Of a stretch of DNA of 64,000 nucleotides, positions 27,352-36,436 are shown piece after piece. Origin of the DNA: JAAEPI01 sp965212145 (GTDB lineage Bacteria > Bacteroidota > Bacteroidia > Cytophagales > Cyclobacteriaceae). The position numbers and the translations under genes were made by a program. The stretch covers positions 1,174,070-1,238,069 of the forward strand of contig CBDBUY010000009.1 of assembly GCA_965212145.1 (NCBI GenBank). The letters run 5' to 3'. The notes below the pieces were generated by a model. That model did no database searches. It saw only the letters and a list, made by a program, of their open reading frames with translations, and was not told the origin of the DNA. The stretch's first letter is position 1, and each line of letters starts with the position of its first letter.

Positions 27352-27379
27352 AAGGCATTCCGGTTTTCCAGAATGCCCT
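27352..27379. terminator. Terminator between queuosine transporter and SulP genes
   Basis: Stem AAGGCATTC / GAATGCCCTT with a loop of about ten bases and A/T flanks. It lies between two converging genes and may act in both directions. Confidence 0.65.
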
Positions 27380-27400
27380 TAGTTAGTCTGTTTGGTCTAT

Positions 27401-28981
27401 CTAGACCACAGAATTTGAAAATTCCTGCTGCGGATTCTGATCGAATTTTTTCTGATTTCCTAAAAATTCAAATTGGATATTCTTGGATGGAGCTTTTTCC
27501 TTAAAATCCTCAATGATTTCTTCGACATCCGGATGCATATACTTCGTATTTCTTCCATCAAGTATAAGATGGATTCCTTCCGGCATTTGATCCAAGGTCT
27601 GCATGATGCTCGCCTTGTTTAAGAAAGTAACTTCCTGAGACAGTTCAATTGTGACAGGCTCTCCCGCCTTATAATTTTCCGGATCAAAGTGATAAGGAAT
27701 CTTAAAGTTGTTCCAAAGTATTTGCACGATCGCAACAGCAAGTCCTAGCGCAATTCCAATTAGTAAATCGGTAAAAACAAGTCCAAGAATGGTGACCATG
27801 AAAGGAATGAAAACTCCTTTTCCTTTTCGATACATTTCTTTGAAAAGGGACGGTTTTGCCAGCTTGTATCCTACGATAAAAAGCACTGCGGCCAAACTAG
27901 CCAGCGGAATCAAATTCAGGACGTGTGGAATCGCCATCACCGTTGCAAGAAGAAGGATACCGTGAATTATCGCAGACAGCTTGGATTTACCACCAGATTG
28001 AATGTTGGCTGAACTTCTTACGATCACCTGAGTGATAGGTAGTCCTCCAATGAGGCCTGAAACAAGGTTACCAGTGCCCTGCGCAAAAAGCTCTCTGTTC
28101 GTTGGAGTGATTCTTTTCTCTGGATCCATCTTATCTGTCGCTTCCACGCAAAGAAGTGTTTCCAAACTCGCCACAATGGCGATGGTTATAGCCACCACAT
28201 AGATTTCAGGATTGCCTATTTGAGAAAAATCTGGGGTAGTAAACTGACTGAAAAAGCTTCCAACGCTGGAAGCTACCGGGATATTCACTTCATGATCATG
28301 AGTGACTGCCCAGTAACCGGTTTCACCGAAGCTGATGTTTAACAAAATACCAGCAATTACGGCCAACAACGCCCCTGGCATAAATTTGAAAAAGGTGTAT
28401 CGCTTCGAGATTGGGGTCTCCCACACAAGTAAAATTGCCAATGAAACGGCTGCAATAACCACTGCTCCTGGAGTGATATTGTCCAGCATGTAATAAAGCT
28501 CTGTCAAGGTGGTGTGTCCGTCCGGTTGGACAAACGCCAAGTCACCCTCTGGATCAGCATCATAACCAAATGCATGTGGGATTTGTTTGAGGAAAATAAT
28601 GATTCCAATTCCTGACAACATTCCTTTAATGACCGCAGATGGAAAATAATAGGCGATTACGCCTGCTTTCAAGATGCCAAGAACAACCTGCAGAATGCCG
28701 GCGAAAACCACGGCCAATAAAAAGGCTTCATAAGTCCCAAGCGATTCGATGGAATTAAGGACGATGACCGCCAACCCGGCAGCAGGTCCACTAACGCCAA
28801 GTGGCGAAGCACTGATGGATGCCACAACGATCCCACCTACAATTCCGGCAATAACTCCAGAAAATAGTGGAGCGCCTGAGGCGAGAGCAATTCCTAAGCA
28901 CAATGGAAGAGCAACAAGAAAGACTACCAAACTCGCTGGTAAGTCGTGTTTTAGATTAGCTAATGATATGGATGATTTCAT
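27401..28981 (-). CDS. SulP-family inorganic anion transporter
   Basis: A 526-residue SLC26/SulP protein. About 11-12 transmembrane segments (15-420) include the conserved DLPASLVVFLVALPLCLGIA (13-32), ASPLGVSGPAAGL (58-70) and TPTNRELFAQGTGNLVSGLI. A C-terminal STAS domain (about 440-526) is reduced in size. SulP proteins carry sulfate, bicarbonate or other anions; the substrate cannot be read from sequence. A carbonic anhydrase gene is in the window but 7 kb away, so no firm link to bicarbonate uptake can be drawn. Confidence 0.9.
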   Translation of the reverse strand: MKSSISLANLKHDLPASLVVFLVALPLCLGIALASGAPLFSGVIAGIVGGIVVASISASPLGVSGPAAGLAVIVLNSIESLGTYEAFLLAVVFAGILQVVLGILKAGVIAYYFPSAVIKGMLSGIGIIIFLKQIPHAFGYDADPEGDLAFVQPDGHTTLTELYYMLDNITPGAVVIAAVSLAILLVWETPISKRYTFFKFMPGALLAVIAGILLNISFGETGYWAVTHDHEVNIPVASSVGSFFSQFTTPDFSQIGNPEIYVVAITIAIVASLETLLCVEATDKMDPEKRITPTNRELFAQGTGNLVSGLIGGLPITQVIVRSSANIQSGGKSKLSAIIHGILLLATVMAIPHVLNLIPLASLAAVLFIVGYKLAKPSLFKEMYRKGKGVFIPFMVTILGLVFTDLLIGIALGLAVAIVQILWNNFKIPYHFDPENYKAGEPVTIELSQEVTFLNKASIMQTLDQMPEGIHLILDGRNTKYMHPDVEEIIEDFKEKAPSKNIQFEFLGNQKKFDQNPQQEFSNSVV

Positions 28982-29010
28982 AACGAAAAATGTAATTTGA
29001 ATTTGCGGGT

Positions 29011-29033
29011 AAAAAAATATCCTACAATAGGAT
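29011..29033 (-). terminator. Terminator downstream of the 110-residue membrane protein gene
   Basis: Stem ATCCTA / TAGGAT with a three-base loop, followed on the minus strand by ATTTTTTTA. It separates the small membrane protein gene from the SulP gene. Confidence 0.6.
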
Positions 29034-29043
29034 CAGCGATGAA

Positions 29044-29376
29044 TTACGCTAAGGACTCGGGAGGTGGAGTCTCTATTTCCCTCAAATTTGTCGGTATGAA
29101 TCGGATTCGAAAATGAGCAGTCTCTGATTCTTTGGAGTCTAGCATTCGAACCCTAGAAGGCATCCAGTACATTTTAACATTTTCCTCTTCGCTTTCTTTC
29201 TCTTTCTCTTTTTCTTTTTCAGCCTCTTCGGCACTTTGTGCCAATTCAATTGTGTTCGTTTCGAAATCTACAAACTGATGGAAAGACTCACCCAGAAACA
29301 AAAAGATAAAAAATAAGCAGCCCAGGTAACTGATGTACCTGTTTCTGAAAAACGCTATGGAGGCTTCTATTCTCAT
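29044..29376 (-). CDS. Hypothetical single-pass membrane protein with KE-rich segment
   Basis: A longer frame starts at 29562 but it would cross the divergent asparaginase gene. The Met at 29376 gives a sensible 110-residue protein, MRIEASIAFFRN..., with one hydrophobic helix (YISYLGCLFFIFLFLG, about 14-29), a Glu/Lys repeat (AEEAEKEKEKEKESEEE, about 47-63) that may form a single helix, and a C-terminal segment ending TPPPESLA. I do not recognise it. A terminator follows. Confidence 0.55.
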   Translation of the reverse strand: MRIEASIAFFRNRYISYLGCLFFIFLFLGESFHQFVDFETNTIELAQSAEEAEKEKEKEKESEEENVKMYWMPSRVRMLDSKESETAHFRIRFIPTNLREIETPPPESLA

Positions 29377-29464
29377 TTTTACTGAACCGCAAAAGAAACG
29401 AAAAGTCACCAAAGAAGGTTCAGGATTTAGGTACCATTTGAAATAAGTACTTTTATCGATTAGT

Positions 29465-30460
29465 ATGAACGACTCGAAATCTAGACGAAATTTTATTAAG
29501 CAGTCCTTGGTCGCCACGGCTGGTCTTGGTATTGTCCCTGCTGCTTGTGCATCTCCTTCCAAAGATTTAAGCTCTCAAACTACTGCAAAATTCGGCACGA
29601 AGTTTCTCAGCACCTGGGTCCATGGCATGGAGGCCAATATAGAAGCCCAAAGAATTATCTCATCAGGAGGCTCCATTTTAGATGCTGTAGAAGGTGGCGT
29701 GAAAGTCACAGAGGCTGATTCCGAGAATTTATCTGTAGGAATTGGTGGTCTTCCGGATCGCGATGGTAACATTACGCTGGATGCCTGCGTCATGGATTCA
29801 AACGGCAATGCCGGATCGGTATGCTTTCTTCAAAACATCAAGCATCCAATTTCAGTGGCTCGCCTGGTCATGGAAAAAACACCTCATGTGATGCTGGCTG
29901 GAAAAGGCGCCTTACAGTTTGCTTTGGAAAATGGATTCAAGGAAGAAGACTTGTTGACGGAAAAGGCCAGAACGGCTTGGGAGGCATGGAAAGTAGAATC
30001 GAAATATGAGCCTAATGTCAACTGGGAAAATCACGACACCATTGGGATGATTGGGATGGACGATGACGGCAATTTGGCTGGCAGTTGCACCACGTCAGGC
30101 ATGGCGTACAAGCTGCATGGCCGTGTGGGTGACTCCCCGATTATTGGTGCCGGGTTGTACGTGGACAATGAAGTGGGTGCGGCAGTAGCGACCGGAAATG
30201 GTGAATTGATGATGAAGACCCTTGGATCGTTCCTGATTGTTGAGCTCATGAGAAACGGCAGGTCCGCTCAGGAAGCATGTGAAGAAGCGATAGACCGAAT
30301 AGAAAAAAAATACGACACTGAAGGCATGCAGGTGGGTTATTTAGCCTTAGATAAATCTGGTGAAACAGGTGCACAATCTATTTACAATGGTTTTAATTTC
30401 GCCGAAACTGTTTCCGGGAAAACAGAACTCATAGACGCAAAATATCTTAGAACATGGTAA
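29465..30460 (+). CDS. Glycosylasparaginase-like Ntn-hydrolase, Tat-exported
   Basis: A 331-residue N-terminal nucleophile hydrolase of the isoaspartyl peptidase/asparaginase family. A Tat signal (SRRNFIKQSLVATAG, 6-20; possible lipidation at C28 in PAACAS) exports it. The autocleavage site is D191-T192 in ENHDTIGMIG, making T192 the catalytic residue. Substrate-binding R220-VGDSP and the GNGE motif follow. The closest family type is N4-(beta-N-acetylglucosaminyl)-L-asparaginase, suggesting degradation of N-linked glycopeptides. Its stop overlaps the DUF2147 gene by seven bases. Confidence 0.92.
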   Translation: MNDSKSRRNFIKQSLVATAGLGIVPAACASPSKDLSSQTTAKFGTKFLSTWVHGMEANIEAQRIISSGGSILDAVEGGVKVTEADSENLSVGIGGLPDRDGNITLDACVMDSNGNAGSVCFLQNIKHPISVARLVMEKTPHVMLAGKGALQFALENGFKEEDLLTEKARTAWEAWKVESKYEPNVNWENHDTIGMIGMDDDGNLAGSCTTSGMAYKLHGRVGDSPIIGAGLYVDNEVGAAVATGNGELMMKTLGSFLIVELMRNGRSAQEACEEAIDRIEKKYDTEGMQVGYLALDKSGETGAQSIYNGFNFAETVSGKTELIDAKYLRTW

Positions 30461-30933
30461 GGCAAATCCTCACGTGCTTAATTCTTCTCACTTTCTTTTC
30501 ATCAATTGCCCAGGTCAAGATCAATGGTAAAGACTGTACAGGTGTGTGGAAGACCATCGACGATGAAACGGTTCGGACGAAATCCAAGGTCAAGATTTAC
30601 AAAAAGGGAGATAAATATTTCGGCCAGATCGTCGAACTCCTCGATCCTCAATCACTCGAAGAAGCTGGCGTTGATAACTTCGAAGATATTTTGTGCGATG
30701 ACTGTCCGAAAGATCGAGGGAGAGACAAGCCCGTTTTAGGACTTCAAATTGTTTGGGACATGGAACAGGAGTCCGATCGCTGGGCTGGAGGTGACATCAT
30801 GGATCCTAAGAATGGTAAGGTCTACGGCTGCTCCATGTGGCTGGATGAAGATGATCCTAAAGGAAACACCTTGAAGGTTCGCGGTTGGTTGGCTTTCTTC
30901 TACCGAACGCAGACGTGGTACCGGGTGGAGTAA
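30454..30933 (+). CDS. DUF2147 secreted protein
   Basis: A 159-residue protein with a signal peptide (ILTCLILLTFFSSIAQ, about 5-20) and the DUF2147 pattern: GVWKTIDDETVRTKSKVKIY, YFGQIVELLDP, a DPKNGKVYGCSMWL segment and WLAFFYRTQTW at the end. DUF2147 proteins are small exported beta-barrels of the lipocalin type with no settled function. It overlaps the asparaginase gene and is probably co-translated. Confidence 0.88.
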   Translation: MVRQILTCLILLTFFSSIAQVKINGKDCTGVWKTIDDETVRTKSKVKIYKKGDKYFGQIVELLDPQSLEEAGVDNFEDILCDDCPKDRGRDKPVLGLQIVWDMEQESDRWAGGDIMDPKNGKVYGCSMWLDEDDPKGNTLKVRGWLAFFYRTQTWYRVE

Positions 30934-30942
30934 TGAGCCAGT

Positions 30943-32199
30943 TTATAGTTCATCCAGGAAATTCCTGATTTCTCCATGCACTCGCTTCAAATCGTCTAAT
31001 TCGATAACGTATGGGGGAAGTACATAAATTACGTTCCCCAGAGGTCTCAATAAAATGTCCCGATTAAGGAAGTGATCATAAATCCGATCCCGAATTCCAC
31101 TTGTATACCCACCGTCGCTAGTCTTCACTTCAATCGAAATTACCGTCCCTAAGAATTTGGCGTGATAGACATTTTTATGAGCGGAGATCGAATGACAAAA
31201 ATCCTCTTGCTGTTTGCAAATGCCTCTTATTCTGTATTGACAATTCTTGCCTGTCAATAGATCAAAACTGGCATTGGCGGCTGCACAGGCTAGCGGATTA
31301 GCAGTGTAAGAATGTCCATGCCAGAAGGTTTTTTCCAACTCTGCATTGTCAAATTCACTCACGATTCGATCACTGACTGAAGTGATGCTCATTGGAAGAT
31401 ACCCACCAGTAAGCCCCTTAGACATACAGAAAATATCAGGCTCATGAGACAGGTAATCAGAAGCGAAAAATTTACCTGTTCGATAAAAACCCACCATAAT
31501 CTCATCGGCGATGGTCACTACCTCATGTTCCTTTGCAATAGAAAGTAGTCCATCCAGCACTTTCGCATCATAAATCCGCATTCCCCCCGCGCCTTGAATG
31601 AGTGGCTCGAATATGAATGCCACCGTCTCCTGATCGCAAAGCGATTTAAAGGCCTCAATGGTATTTGTCCCATCACCCTCCGGAAAAGGGATAAACTCCA
31701 CCTCAAAGAGTTTATCATCGAATGGAGCAGAGAATATATTCCGATCCGCTACCGCCATTGCTCCGAACGTATCTCCATGATACGCGCCCTCGATCGCGAT
31801 GATTTTATGCCTTTTCGCTCCTCGATTGTGCCAGTATTGAATGGCTAGTTTCAGCGCAACCTCCACTGCCGTGCTGCCATCATCTGAGAAGAATAATTTA
31901 TTTTGATTTGAAGGAAGTACTGAAAGTAGTTTCTCCGACAGGTCCAAGGCAGGTGGGTGTGTAAACCCTGCGAAAATCACCTGTTCCAACGTATGGGCCT
32001 GATCTGCAATAGCCTTGGCCATAACCGGGTTTGCATGGCCATGTAAATTCACCCACCACGAACTGACACAATCGAGGATTTTTCGACCTTCAGGAGTAAT
32101 TAAATAGGCACCTTCCCCTCTTTCGATCAACACATTTTCACGACCCTGCAAGGGACCAAATGGATGCCAAATATTTCGATCTACTTCTTTCCAACTCAT
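30943..32199 (-). CDS. bioA: Adenosylmethionine-8-amino-7-oxononanoate aminotransferase
   Basis: BioA converts KAPA to DAPA with S-adenosylmethionine as amino donor. The 418-residue class III aminotransferase has WHPFGPLQ (about 10-17), SSWWVNLHGHANP, SDDGSTAVEVALK, the DEIMVGFYRTG motif and the PLP lysine in MSKGLTGGYLPMS. A TTG six bases upstream is possible, but ATG at 32199 overlaps the bioD stop by four bases (ATGA), the usual coupling, so I chose it. Last gene of bioF-bioD-bioA. Confidence 0.95.
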   Translation of the reverse strand: MSWKEVDRNIWHPFGPLQGRENVLIERGEGAYLITPEGRKILDCVSSWWVNLHGHANPVMAKAIADQAHTLEQVIFAGFTHPPALDLSEKLLSVLPSNQNKLFFSDDGSTAVEVALKLAIQYWHNRGAKRHKIIAIEGAYHGDTFGAMAVADRNIFSAPFDDKLFEVEFIPFPEGDGTNTIEAFKSLCDQETVAFIFEPLIQGAGGMRIYDAKVLDGLLSIAKEHEVVTIADEIMVGFYRTGKFFASDYLSHEPDIFCMSKGLTGGYLPMSITSVSDRIVSEFDNAELEKTFWHGHSYTANPLACAAANASFDLLTGKNCQYRIRGICKQQEDFCHSISAHKNVYHAKFLGTVISIEVKTSDGGYTSGIRDRIYDHFLNRDILLRPLGNVIYVLPPYVIELDDLKRVHGEIRNFLDEL

Positions 32200-32801
32200 G
32201 TCCAATTTCTTCCCAGTTTTTTTGCCAATTCTTTTACAACCTCCGGAGTTACCTCTTCTAGTTTTGGAATGTCCATTAGCCGCCTGTGGCCTGATTTTTT
32301 CAGAATTATATCTTCTGAGGCAGGATTCGATTCGCCATTGAATATGATTCCCTTGACATCCAGATTTCTTCTTTTCAATTCCTCGATGGTCAGCAGCGTA
32401 TGATTGATGCTACCAAGGTACAGGTTCGAAACTAACACGACCTGAGCCTTCATCAAAGGAATTATGTCAGCGATGACATCATCATCATTTAACGGAACCA
32501 AAAGCCCACCTGCTCCTTCGATAACCAATTGATTTTCTGTTGGTAATGAAAATTTATTTAAAGCTATTTCTATACCATCTACCTCTGCTGAGTAATGCGG
32601 TGATGCCGGGGTTCCAAGCAAGTAGCTCTCTTTGTTAAATTGACAAGCTGGATTAGAAACCAACCGTTGAACTTCGGCAGTGTCTCGCGGTTCCCCGGCT
32701 TGCACAGGCTTCCAATATCCACAGCCCAACATCTCTGTCAGCACCGCACTCACCAGTGTTTTTCCACTGTCCGTTCCAATGGCTGTCACGAAATAATTCA
32801 T
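32196..32801 (-). CDS. bioD: Dethiobiotin synthase
   Basis: BioD closes the ureido ring of dethiobiotin with CO2 and ATP. The 201-residue P-loop protein has GTDSGKTLVSA (9-19), KPVQAGEPRD and VIEGAGGLLVPL (about 93-104), all diagnostic. It overlaps bioF and bioA by four bases each, forming a tightly coupled operon. Confidence 0.95.
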   Translation of the reverse strand: MNYFVTAIGTDSGKTLVSAVLTEMLGCGYWKPVQAGEPRDTAEVQRLVSNPACQFNKESYLLGTPASPHYSAEVDGIEIALNKFSLPTENQLVIEGAGGLLVPLNDDDVIADIIPLMKAQVVLVSNLYLGSINHTLLTIEELKRRNLDVKGIIFNGESNPASEDIILKKSGHRRLMDIPKLEEVTPEVVKELAKKLGRNWT

Positions 32802-33898
32802 GTCAAATCTTTGAGTTTTTTGGTCAATCCTTGAATCTCTTGGTCAGTATTAAATGCATGCAAGCAAATCCTTAAGCGCTCGGTTCCTTCCATAACAGTT
32901 GGCGACACAATCGGCCGGACGTTGAATCCGGCATCTTGCAATTCAGAAGCTACTCTCCTGACCTCCTGATTGCCGGGAATGAGCATTGGTTGAATGCTGG
33001 TTTTCGATGAAGTCGAAACAAGGGATCGAAACAACCCGATCTTCTTATTGAGCTGTGTCTGCAACTCAGGGTGCCCCGCAACAAACCGAAATGATTCTTC
33101 GATAGAAATCACTGAATGCGGAGGCAATGAGGTGGTATAGATAAATGTCCGCCCAAAGTTGATCAGGTAATCGATCAAGGTCTGAGAGCCTGCCACGCAT
33201 GCCCCGTGCACGCCCATCCCTTTCCCAAATGTGTAAACCCGCGCAAAGACATCTTTTGCCAGTCCTTTCTCGACCAGGTAACCGGATCCTCCTTCGCCAA
33301 AAGTTCCGGTACTGTGCGCTTCGTCTACAATTAAGTAGGCGTTGAATTTCTGAGTCAACTGAATGATCTCTGCAAGGGGTGCCTCGTCCCCATCCATGGA
33401 GAAAACTGACTCAGTGATCACAAAAACTCGACCTTTTGCTCGTTCCAACTTTTGCTCCAAATCTTCCAGATCATTGTGACCAAATGCGAAACTCTGAGCC
33501 TTACTTAGCCAGGCTCCTTCTTTCAGACAAACATGAGAAAGCTGATCGTAAAGGATGGTATCTCCTTTTCCAGCAACACAAGAGACCAAGGCCTGATTGG
33601 CCGCATAGCCGGAATTGAAAACAAGCGTGGCTTCAGACCTGAAAACACCAAACAGATAGTTTTCGAGTTTCGAATAAGCCGAGTGATTTCCTGACAACAA
33701 CCGACTACCCGTTCCTCCATTCCCTAAAAAGTCTTCTTTCTTCGACCTAAAGGCAATGCGGTCTCCCAACTCCTGATTTCGGGCGAGCCCGAGATAATCA
33801 TTCGACAGAAAATCGATCAATCCATTTTCCGATGACAAGGTCCGTAGCAAACCTTTCTGCTGCCTTTCCTCCAGTTTTTCTTTTAAAAATCCTTCCAT
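32798..33898 (-). CDS. bioF: 8-amino-7-oxononanoate synthase (BioF-like)
   Basis: BioF joins pimeloyl-ACP/CoA and alanine to give KAPA. This 366-residue alpha-oxoamine synthase has NDYLGLA (33-39), GTGSRLLSGN, the DEAHSTGTFG motif and the PLP lysine in YTFGKGMGVHGA. First gene of the bio cluster. Related enzymes (2-amino-3-ketobutyrate ligase, serine palmitoyltransferase) share these motifs, but the position beside bioD and bioA settles the assignment. bioC and bioH are not visible; bioB is 2.5 kb upstream in another operon. Confidence 0.93.
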   Translation of the reverse strand: MEGFLKEKLEERQQKGLLRTLSSENGLIDFLSNDYLGLARNQELGDRIAFRSKKEDFLGNGGTGSRLLSGNHSAYSKLENYLFGVFRSEATLVFNSGYAANQALVSCVAGKGDTILYDQLSHVCLKEGAWLSKAQSFAFGHNDLEDLEQKLERAKGRVFVITESVFSMDGDEAPLAEIIQLTQKFNAYLIVDEAHSTGTFGEGGSGYLVEKGLAKDVFARVYTFGKGMGVHGACVAGSQTLIDYLINFGRTFIYTTSLPPHSVISIEESFRFVAGHPELQTQLNKKIGLFRSLVSTSSKTSIQPMLIPGNQEVRRVASELQDAGFNVRPIVSPTVMEGTERLRICLHAFNTDQEIQGLTKKLKDLT

Positions 33899-33932
33899 TG
33901 CCCTTTCTTGCCGCGAATTTTCAGCAAGTATA

Positions 33933-34856
33933 ATGCGCTACTCACTTTTGGTACTCATCCTGATCGGATTCCATTTTTCTTTCGCACAAAAAGCCCGATA
34001 CCTGGACCGGGAAATACAAATCGAAGCGGACAATGATGTTTTCACGCTAGACCTCACAGCCGACCAGTATTATTCTCAGGGATCGTTTGGGAAGTATCGA
34101 GTGGTGGATACAACGAAATTCAAAAAACGAATCAAGGCGATCGGGCTAAATCACCGAATATTTACCACAAGGGGTATAAGGCTCATGGATGTGGAGAAAT
34201 TTGACCGTCCATATGCTGGTCAACTTTCAGTTACCGGGATCATGTCTTACTACAGTGCGGAAAGCTTTCTGGAGTATGCTTTGGAGCTAGGTGTAATGGG
34301 GCCTTCTTCTTTGGCCGAATCCATTCAGACCGGCTGGCATAAGACATTCGGGATGCCTATACCTGAGGGTTGGGAATATCAAATCAATGACTCGCCCATC
34401 ATCAACGGCTATTTCAATTCTTCAAATTTGCTACTTAGAGCCGGCAGTATTCAAATTTTAGGAGAAGGACATATTGCAGCCGGAACGGCCTTCACTTACG
34501 CTCGACCGGAGTTGGTTATGAGGTTGGGGAAATTCAAGGATTTGGATGAATCTGTTCAGTATGGTGCAAATCTTGGTCACCAACAGAAACCATCTCAGTT
34601 CACGCAAGAAACTATTTTCTTCTTGGCCTATGGGCCGGAATATGTCATTTACAACAGTACTATTGAGGGCAATATGATCGGTAAGGAATCCGTGCACACG
34701 GAAGAGATTGTGCCTCTGGTCCATCAATTCCGAATTGGGGTCCTTTTTGCCTGGTCTTCATTTGATATGGCATTTATTTACTACCGCAGAAGTGTAGAAA
34801 CCAAGGGTGCATTGAATCACAAGTATGTAGGCATTAGATTGAGTCAGCGGTTTTAA
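33933..34856 (+). CDS. LpxR-like outer membrane lipid A deacylase (DUF2219)
   Basis: A 307-residue outer-membrane beta-barrel candidate with a signal peptide (SLLVLILIGFHFSFAQ). It shows LpxR hallmarks: an N-terminal EADNDVF (N/D pair) followed by DLTADQYYSQGSFG, the FDRPYAGQLSVTG segment, and a final ...HKYVGIRLSQRF strand ending in Phe. LpxR removes the 3'-acyloxyacyl group of lipid A in other Gram-negatives. Activity here is inferred from family only. Confidence 0.8.
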   Translation: MRYSLLVLILIGFHFSFAQKARYLDREIQIEADNDVFTLDLTADQYYSQGSFGKYRVVDTTKFKKRIKAIGLNHRIFTTRGIRLMDVEKFDRPYAGQLSVTGIMSYYSAESFLEYALELGVMGPSSLAESIQTGWHKTFGMPIPEGWEYQINDSPIINGYFNSSNLLLRAGSIQILGEGHIAAGTAFTYARPELVMRLGKFKDLDESVQYGANLGHQQKPSQFTQETIFFLAYGPEYVIYNSTIEGNMIGKESVHTEEIVPLVHQFRIGVLFAWSSFDMAFIYYRRSVETKGALNHKYVGIRLSQRF

Positions 34857-34857
34857 A

Positions 34858-34890
34858 ACCCTTCCTATCGGACTCAAAAAGGGTATTTTT
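34858..34890 (+). terminator. Probable terminator after the LpxR-like gene
   Basis: Short stem ACCCTT / AAGGGT with a 15-base loop and ATTTTT tail. Weak but well placed, two bases after the stop codon. Confidence 0.45.
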
Positions 34891-34895
34891 GAAAT

Positions 34896-34913
34896 GTCGG
34901 GTAAAAGTCGGGT
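34896..34913 (+). promoter_or_regulatory. Direct repeat, possible operator of the XRE regulator
   Basis: GTCGGGT occurs at 34896-34902 and 34907-34913, an 11-bp period that places both on one DNA face, 28 bases upstream of the helix-turn-helix gene. This position suits autoregulation. No experimental support. Confidence 0.35.
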
Positions 34914-34941
34914 TTAAGCACAATCAAAAATTTGGAGCGCC

Positions 34942-35760
34942 ATGGCCACACGCACTAGCATTGTTCGAAAAAAGAAGGTCATGCAAGGATTCAAACAACC
35001 CGAATTAGGACAAACCATTCATGAATTGCGCCAGCAAAAGAAATGGACGCAAGAAGAATTAGTAGAAAAGTGCAACCTGAATGTCAGAACACTACAGCGA
35101 ATAGAGGCCGGTGAAGTGACTCCTCGAGATTACACCGTTCGAGCCATTCTAAGTGCGTTAGAATACAATGTTGAAAGTATTGAAAAAAGCCTGGAATCAC
35201 GGTCGGCATTGAAATGGCTGAACCTTGCGTGGATTATGGGGATCATCTACTTCTTGTCTGGATTTGGAGAGTTCTGGGTGGATTATGTGAGATTTGTATC
35301 CAGTTCACACTACTTTCCATTAATCTACACTGCTGTAAAGCTACTGGTACTGGTGTCCTTTTCGGCATTCATCTTTGGTTTCGTAAAGATCGGCGAATGG
35401 TTCATGTCGGATTTCCTACGAATATCCGCTTATCTCATGATAGCAACGCTTGGAATCATTCTACTTTTTGACATTATCTCGCTTTTCGGAGACTTCACAG
35501 AATCTGAGTTTTTATCGATTAAAGTGGTGGAATCTGTATGCCTGGGAGCCGTTGAGGTGCTTTTTGGTATCGCCATTCTACGGTTGGGCAGCAAGCTCGG
35601 AACGGCAGCCACTGTAGCTGGTATTTTCGAAATCATTGTTGGTGCCTGCTTCGTAACAGTTCTCCTGATTCCGGTCGGATTGTTCTTACTGATTCCTGCG
35701 ACCATACTGGATATAGTCGTCCTTTTCAAAGCACACAATCAGATCCAAAAAGGAGCATAA
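34942..35760 (+). CDS. XRE-family regulator with C-terminal membrane domain
   Basis: A 272-residue protein whose N-terminal HTH_3 domain (about 20-80) is clear: LGQTIHELRQQKKWTQEELV and NVRTLQRIEAGEVTPRDYTV. Residues about 95-265 hold five or six hydrophobic helices. DNA-binding domains tethered to a membrane part are common in Bacteroidota and may sense membrane state. ATG at 34942 is used; ATG at 34981 would remove the basic leader TRTSIVRKKKV and is also plausible. Confidence 0.8.
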   Translation: MATRTSIVRKKKVMQGFKQPELGQTIHELRQQKKWTQEELVEKCNLNVRTLQRIEAGEVTPRDYTVRAILSALEYNVESIEKSLESRSALKWLNLAWIMGIIYFLSGFGEFWVDYVRFVSSSHYFPLIYTAVKLLVLVSFSAFIFGFVKIGEWFMSDFLRISAYLMIATLGIILLFDIISLFGDFTESEFLSIKVVESVCLGAVEVLFGIAILRLGSKLGTAATVAGIFEIIVGACFVTVLLIPVGLFLLIPATILDIVVLFKAHNQIQKGA

Positions 35761-35762
35761 AA

Positions 35763-35839
35763 AAATCCGTCTCGAAAGATCCGCTGGTCACTCTGAACTT
35801 GTTTCAGAGTCTTAAGCCAGCATACTTCGAGACGGATTT
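35763..35839. repeat. Long inverted repeat between convergent genes
   Basis: Perfect 14-bp arms AAATCCGTCTCGAA (35763-35776) and TTCGAGACGGATTT (35826-35839) enclose nested stems CTGG...CCAG and CTCTGAA/TTTCAGAG. It may act as a bidirectional terminator for the XRE and carbonic anhydrase genes, but the nested palindromes make it more elaborate than a simple terminator. Confidence 0.75.
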
Positions 35840-35851
35840 AAATGTGTTTAC

Positions 35852-36415
35852 TTAAAGGAAATCTACCTTACCGTCACCGAGGTTATAGTAGGCAGAAACG
35901 ATCTCCACGCCTCCGTTTTCCACTCCGTCTTTGATGATGGAAGATTTTTCAGTCATGGCCTTAGCGTTGATCTTAGCATTTTCTTTTACCACGGTATTCA
36001 CATCTGATGACCCTGTAGAATCTACTGCCGGTTGGATGTGAGCCACCAGGTGATCCAAACTATCACTTCCAGGATTTCCGGCAATCGTTGCGCCTACTGC
36101 ACCGCAACTCTCATGGCCCATTACCACGATCAATTTGGTTCCTAGGTGTGCAACCGCATACTCAATGCTACCAACAGTAGACGCGTTCGCGATATTTCCT
36201 GCAACACGAAGCACGAATAACTCGCCTATTCCGGTATCAAACGTCAACTCCGGAACAACACGTGAATCAGCACAGCTGACTATAATGGCAAATGGAGCCT
36301 GTCCGCCAGTCAATTCCGAGCGTCTTGAAAGGTCTCGAAGATTACCTTGTTGATTGTCAGCCACGAATCGGGCATTTCCTTCTTTGAGTCTAGCTAAAGC
36401 GTCTTGTGCATTCAT
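35852..36415 (-). CDS. Beta-class carbonic anhydrase
   Basis: A 187-residue zinc enzyme interconverting CO2 and bicarbonate. Ligands C48, D50 and R52 (CADSR) and H101-x-x-C104 (HESCG) are all present. No signal peptide, so cytoplasmic. It follows bioB by 21 bases on the same strand; bicarbonate is the substrate of biotin-dependent carboxylases, so the pairing makes metabolic sense. Confidence 0.95.
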   Translation of the reverse strand: MNAQDALARLKEGNARFVADNQQGNLRDLSRRSELTGGQAPFAIIVSCADSRVVPELTFDTGIGELFVLRVAGNIANASTVGSIEYAVAHLGTKLIVVMGHESCGAVGATIAGNPGSDSLDHLVAHIQPAVDSTGSSDVNTVVKENAKINAKAMTEKSSIIKDGVENGGVEIVSAYYNLGDGKVDFL

Positions 36416-36436
36416 ATCTTTTTTTAGTTTGAGTTG

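Noticed and set aside
29377..29562. N-terminal extension of the 110-residue membrane protein
   Set aside because: It would overlap the divergent glycosylasparaginase gene start, and its composition is that of the antisense frame.
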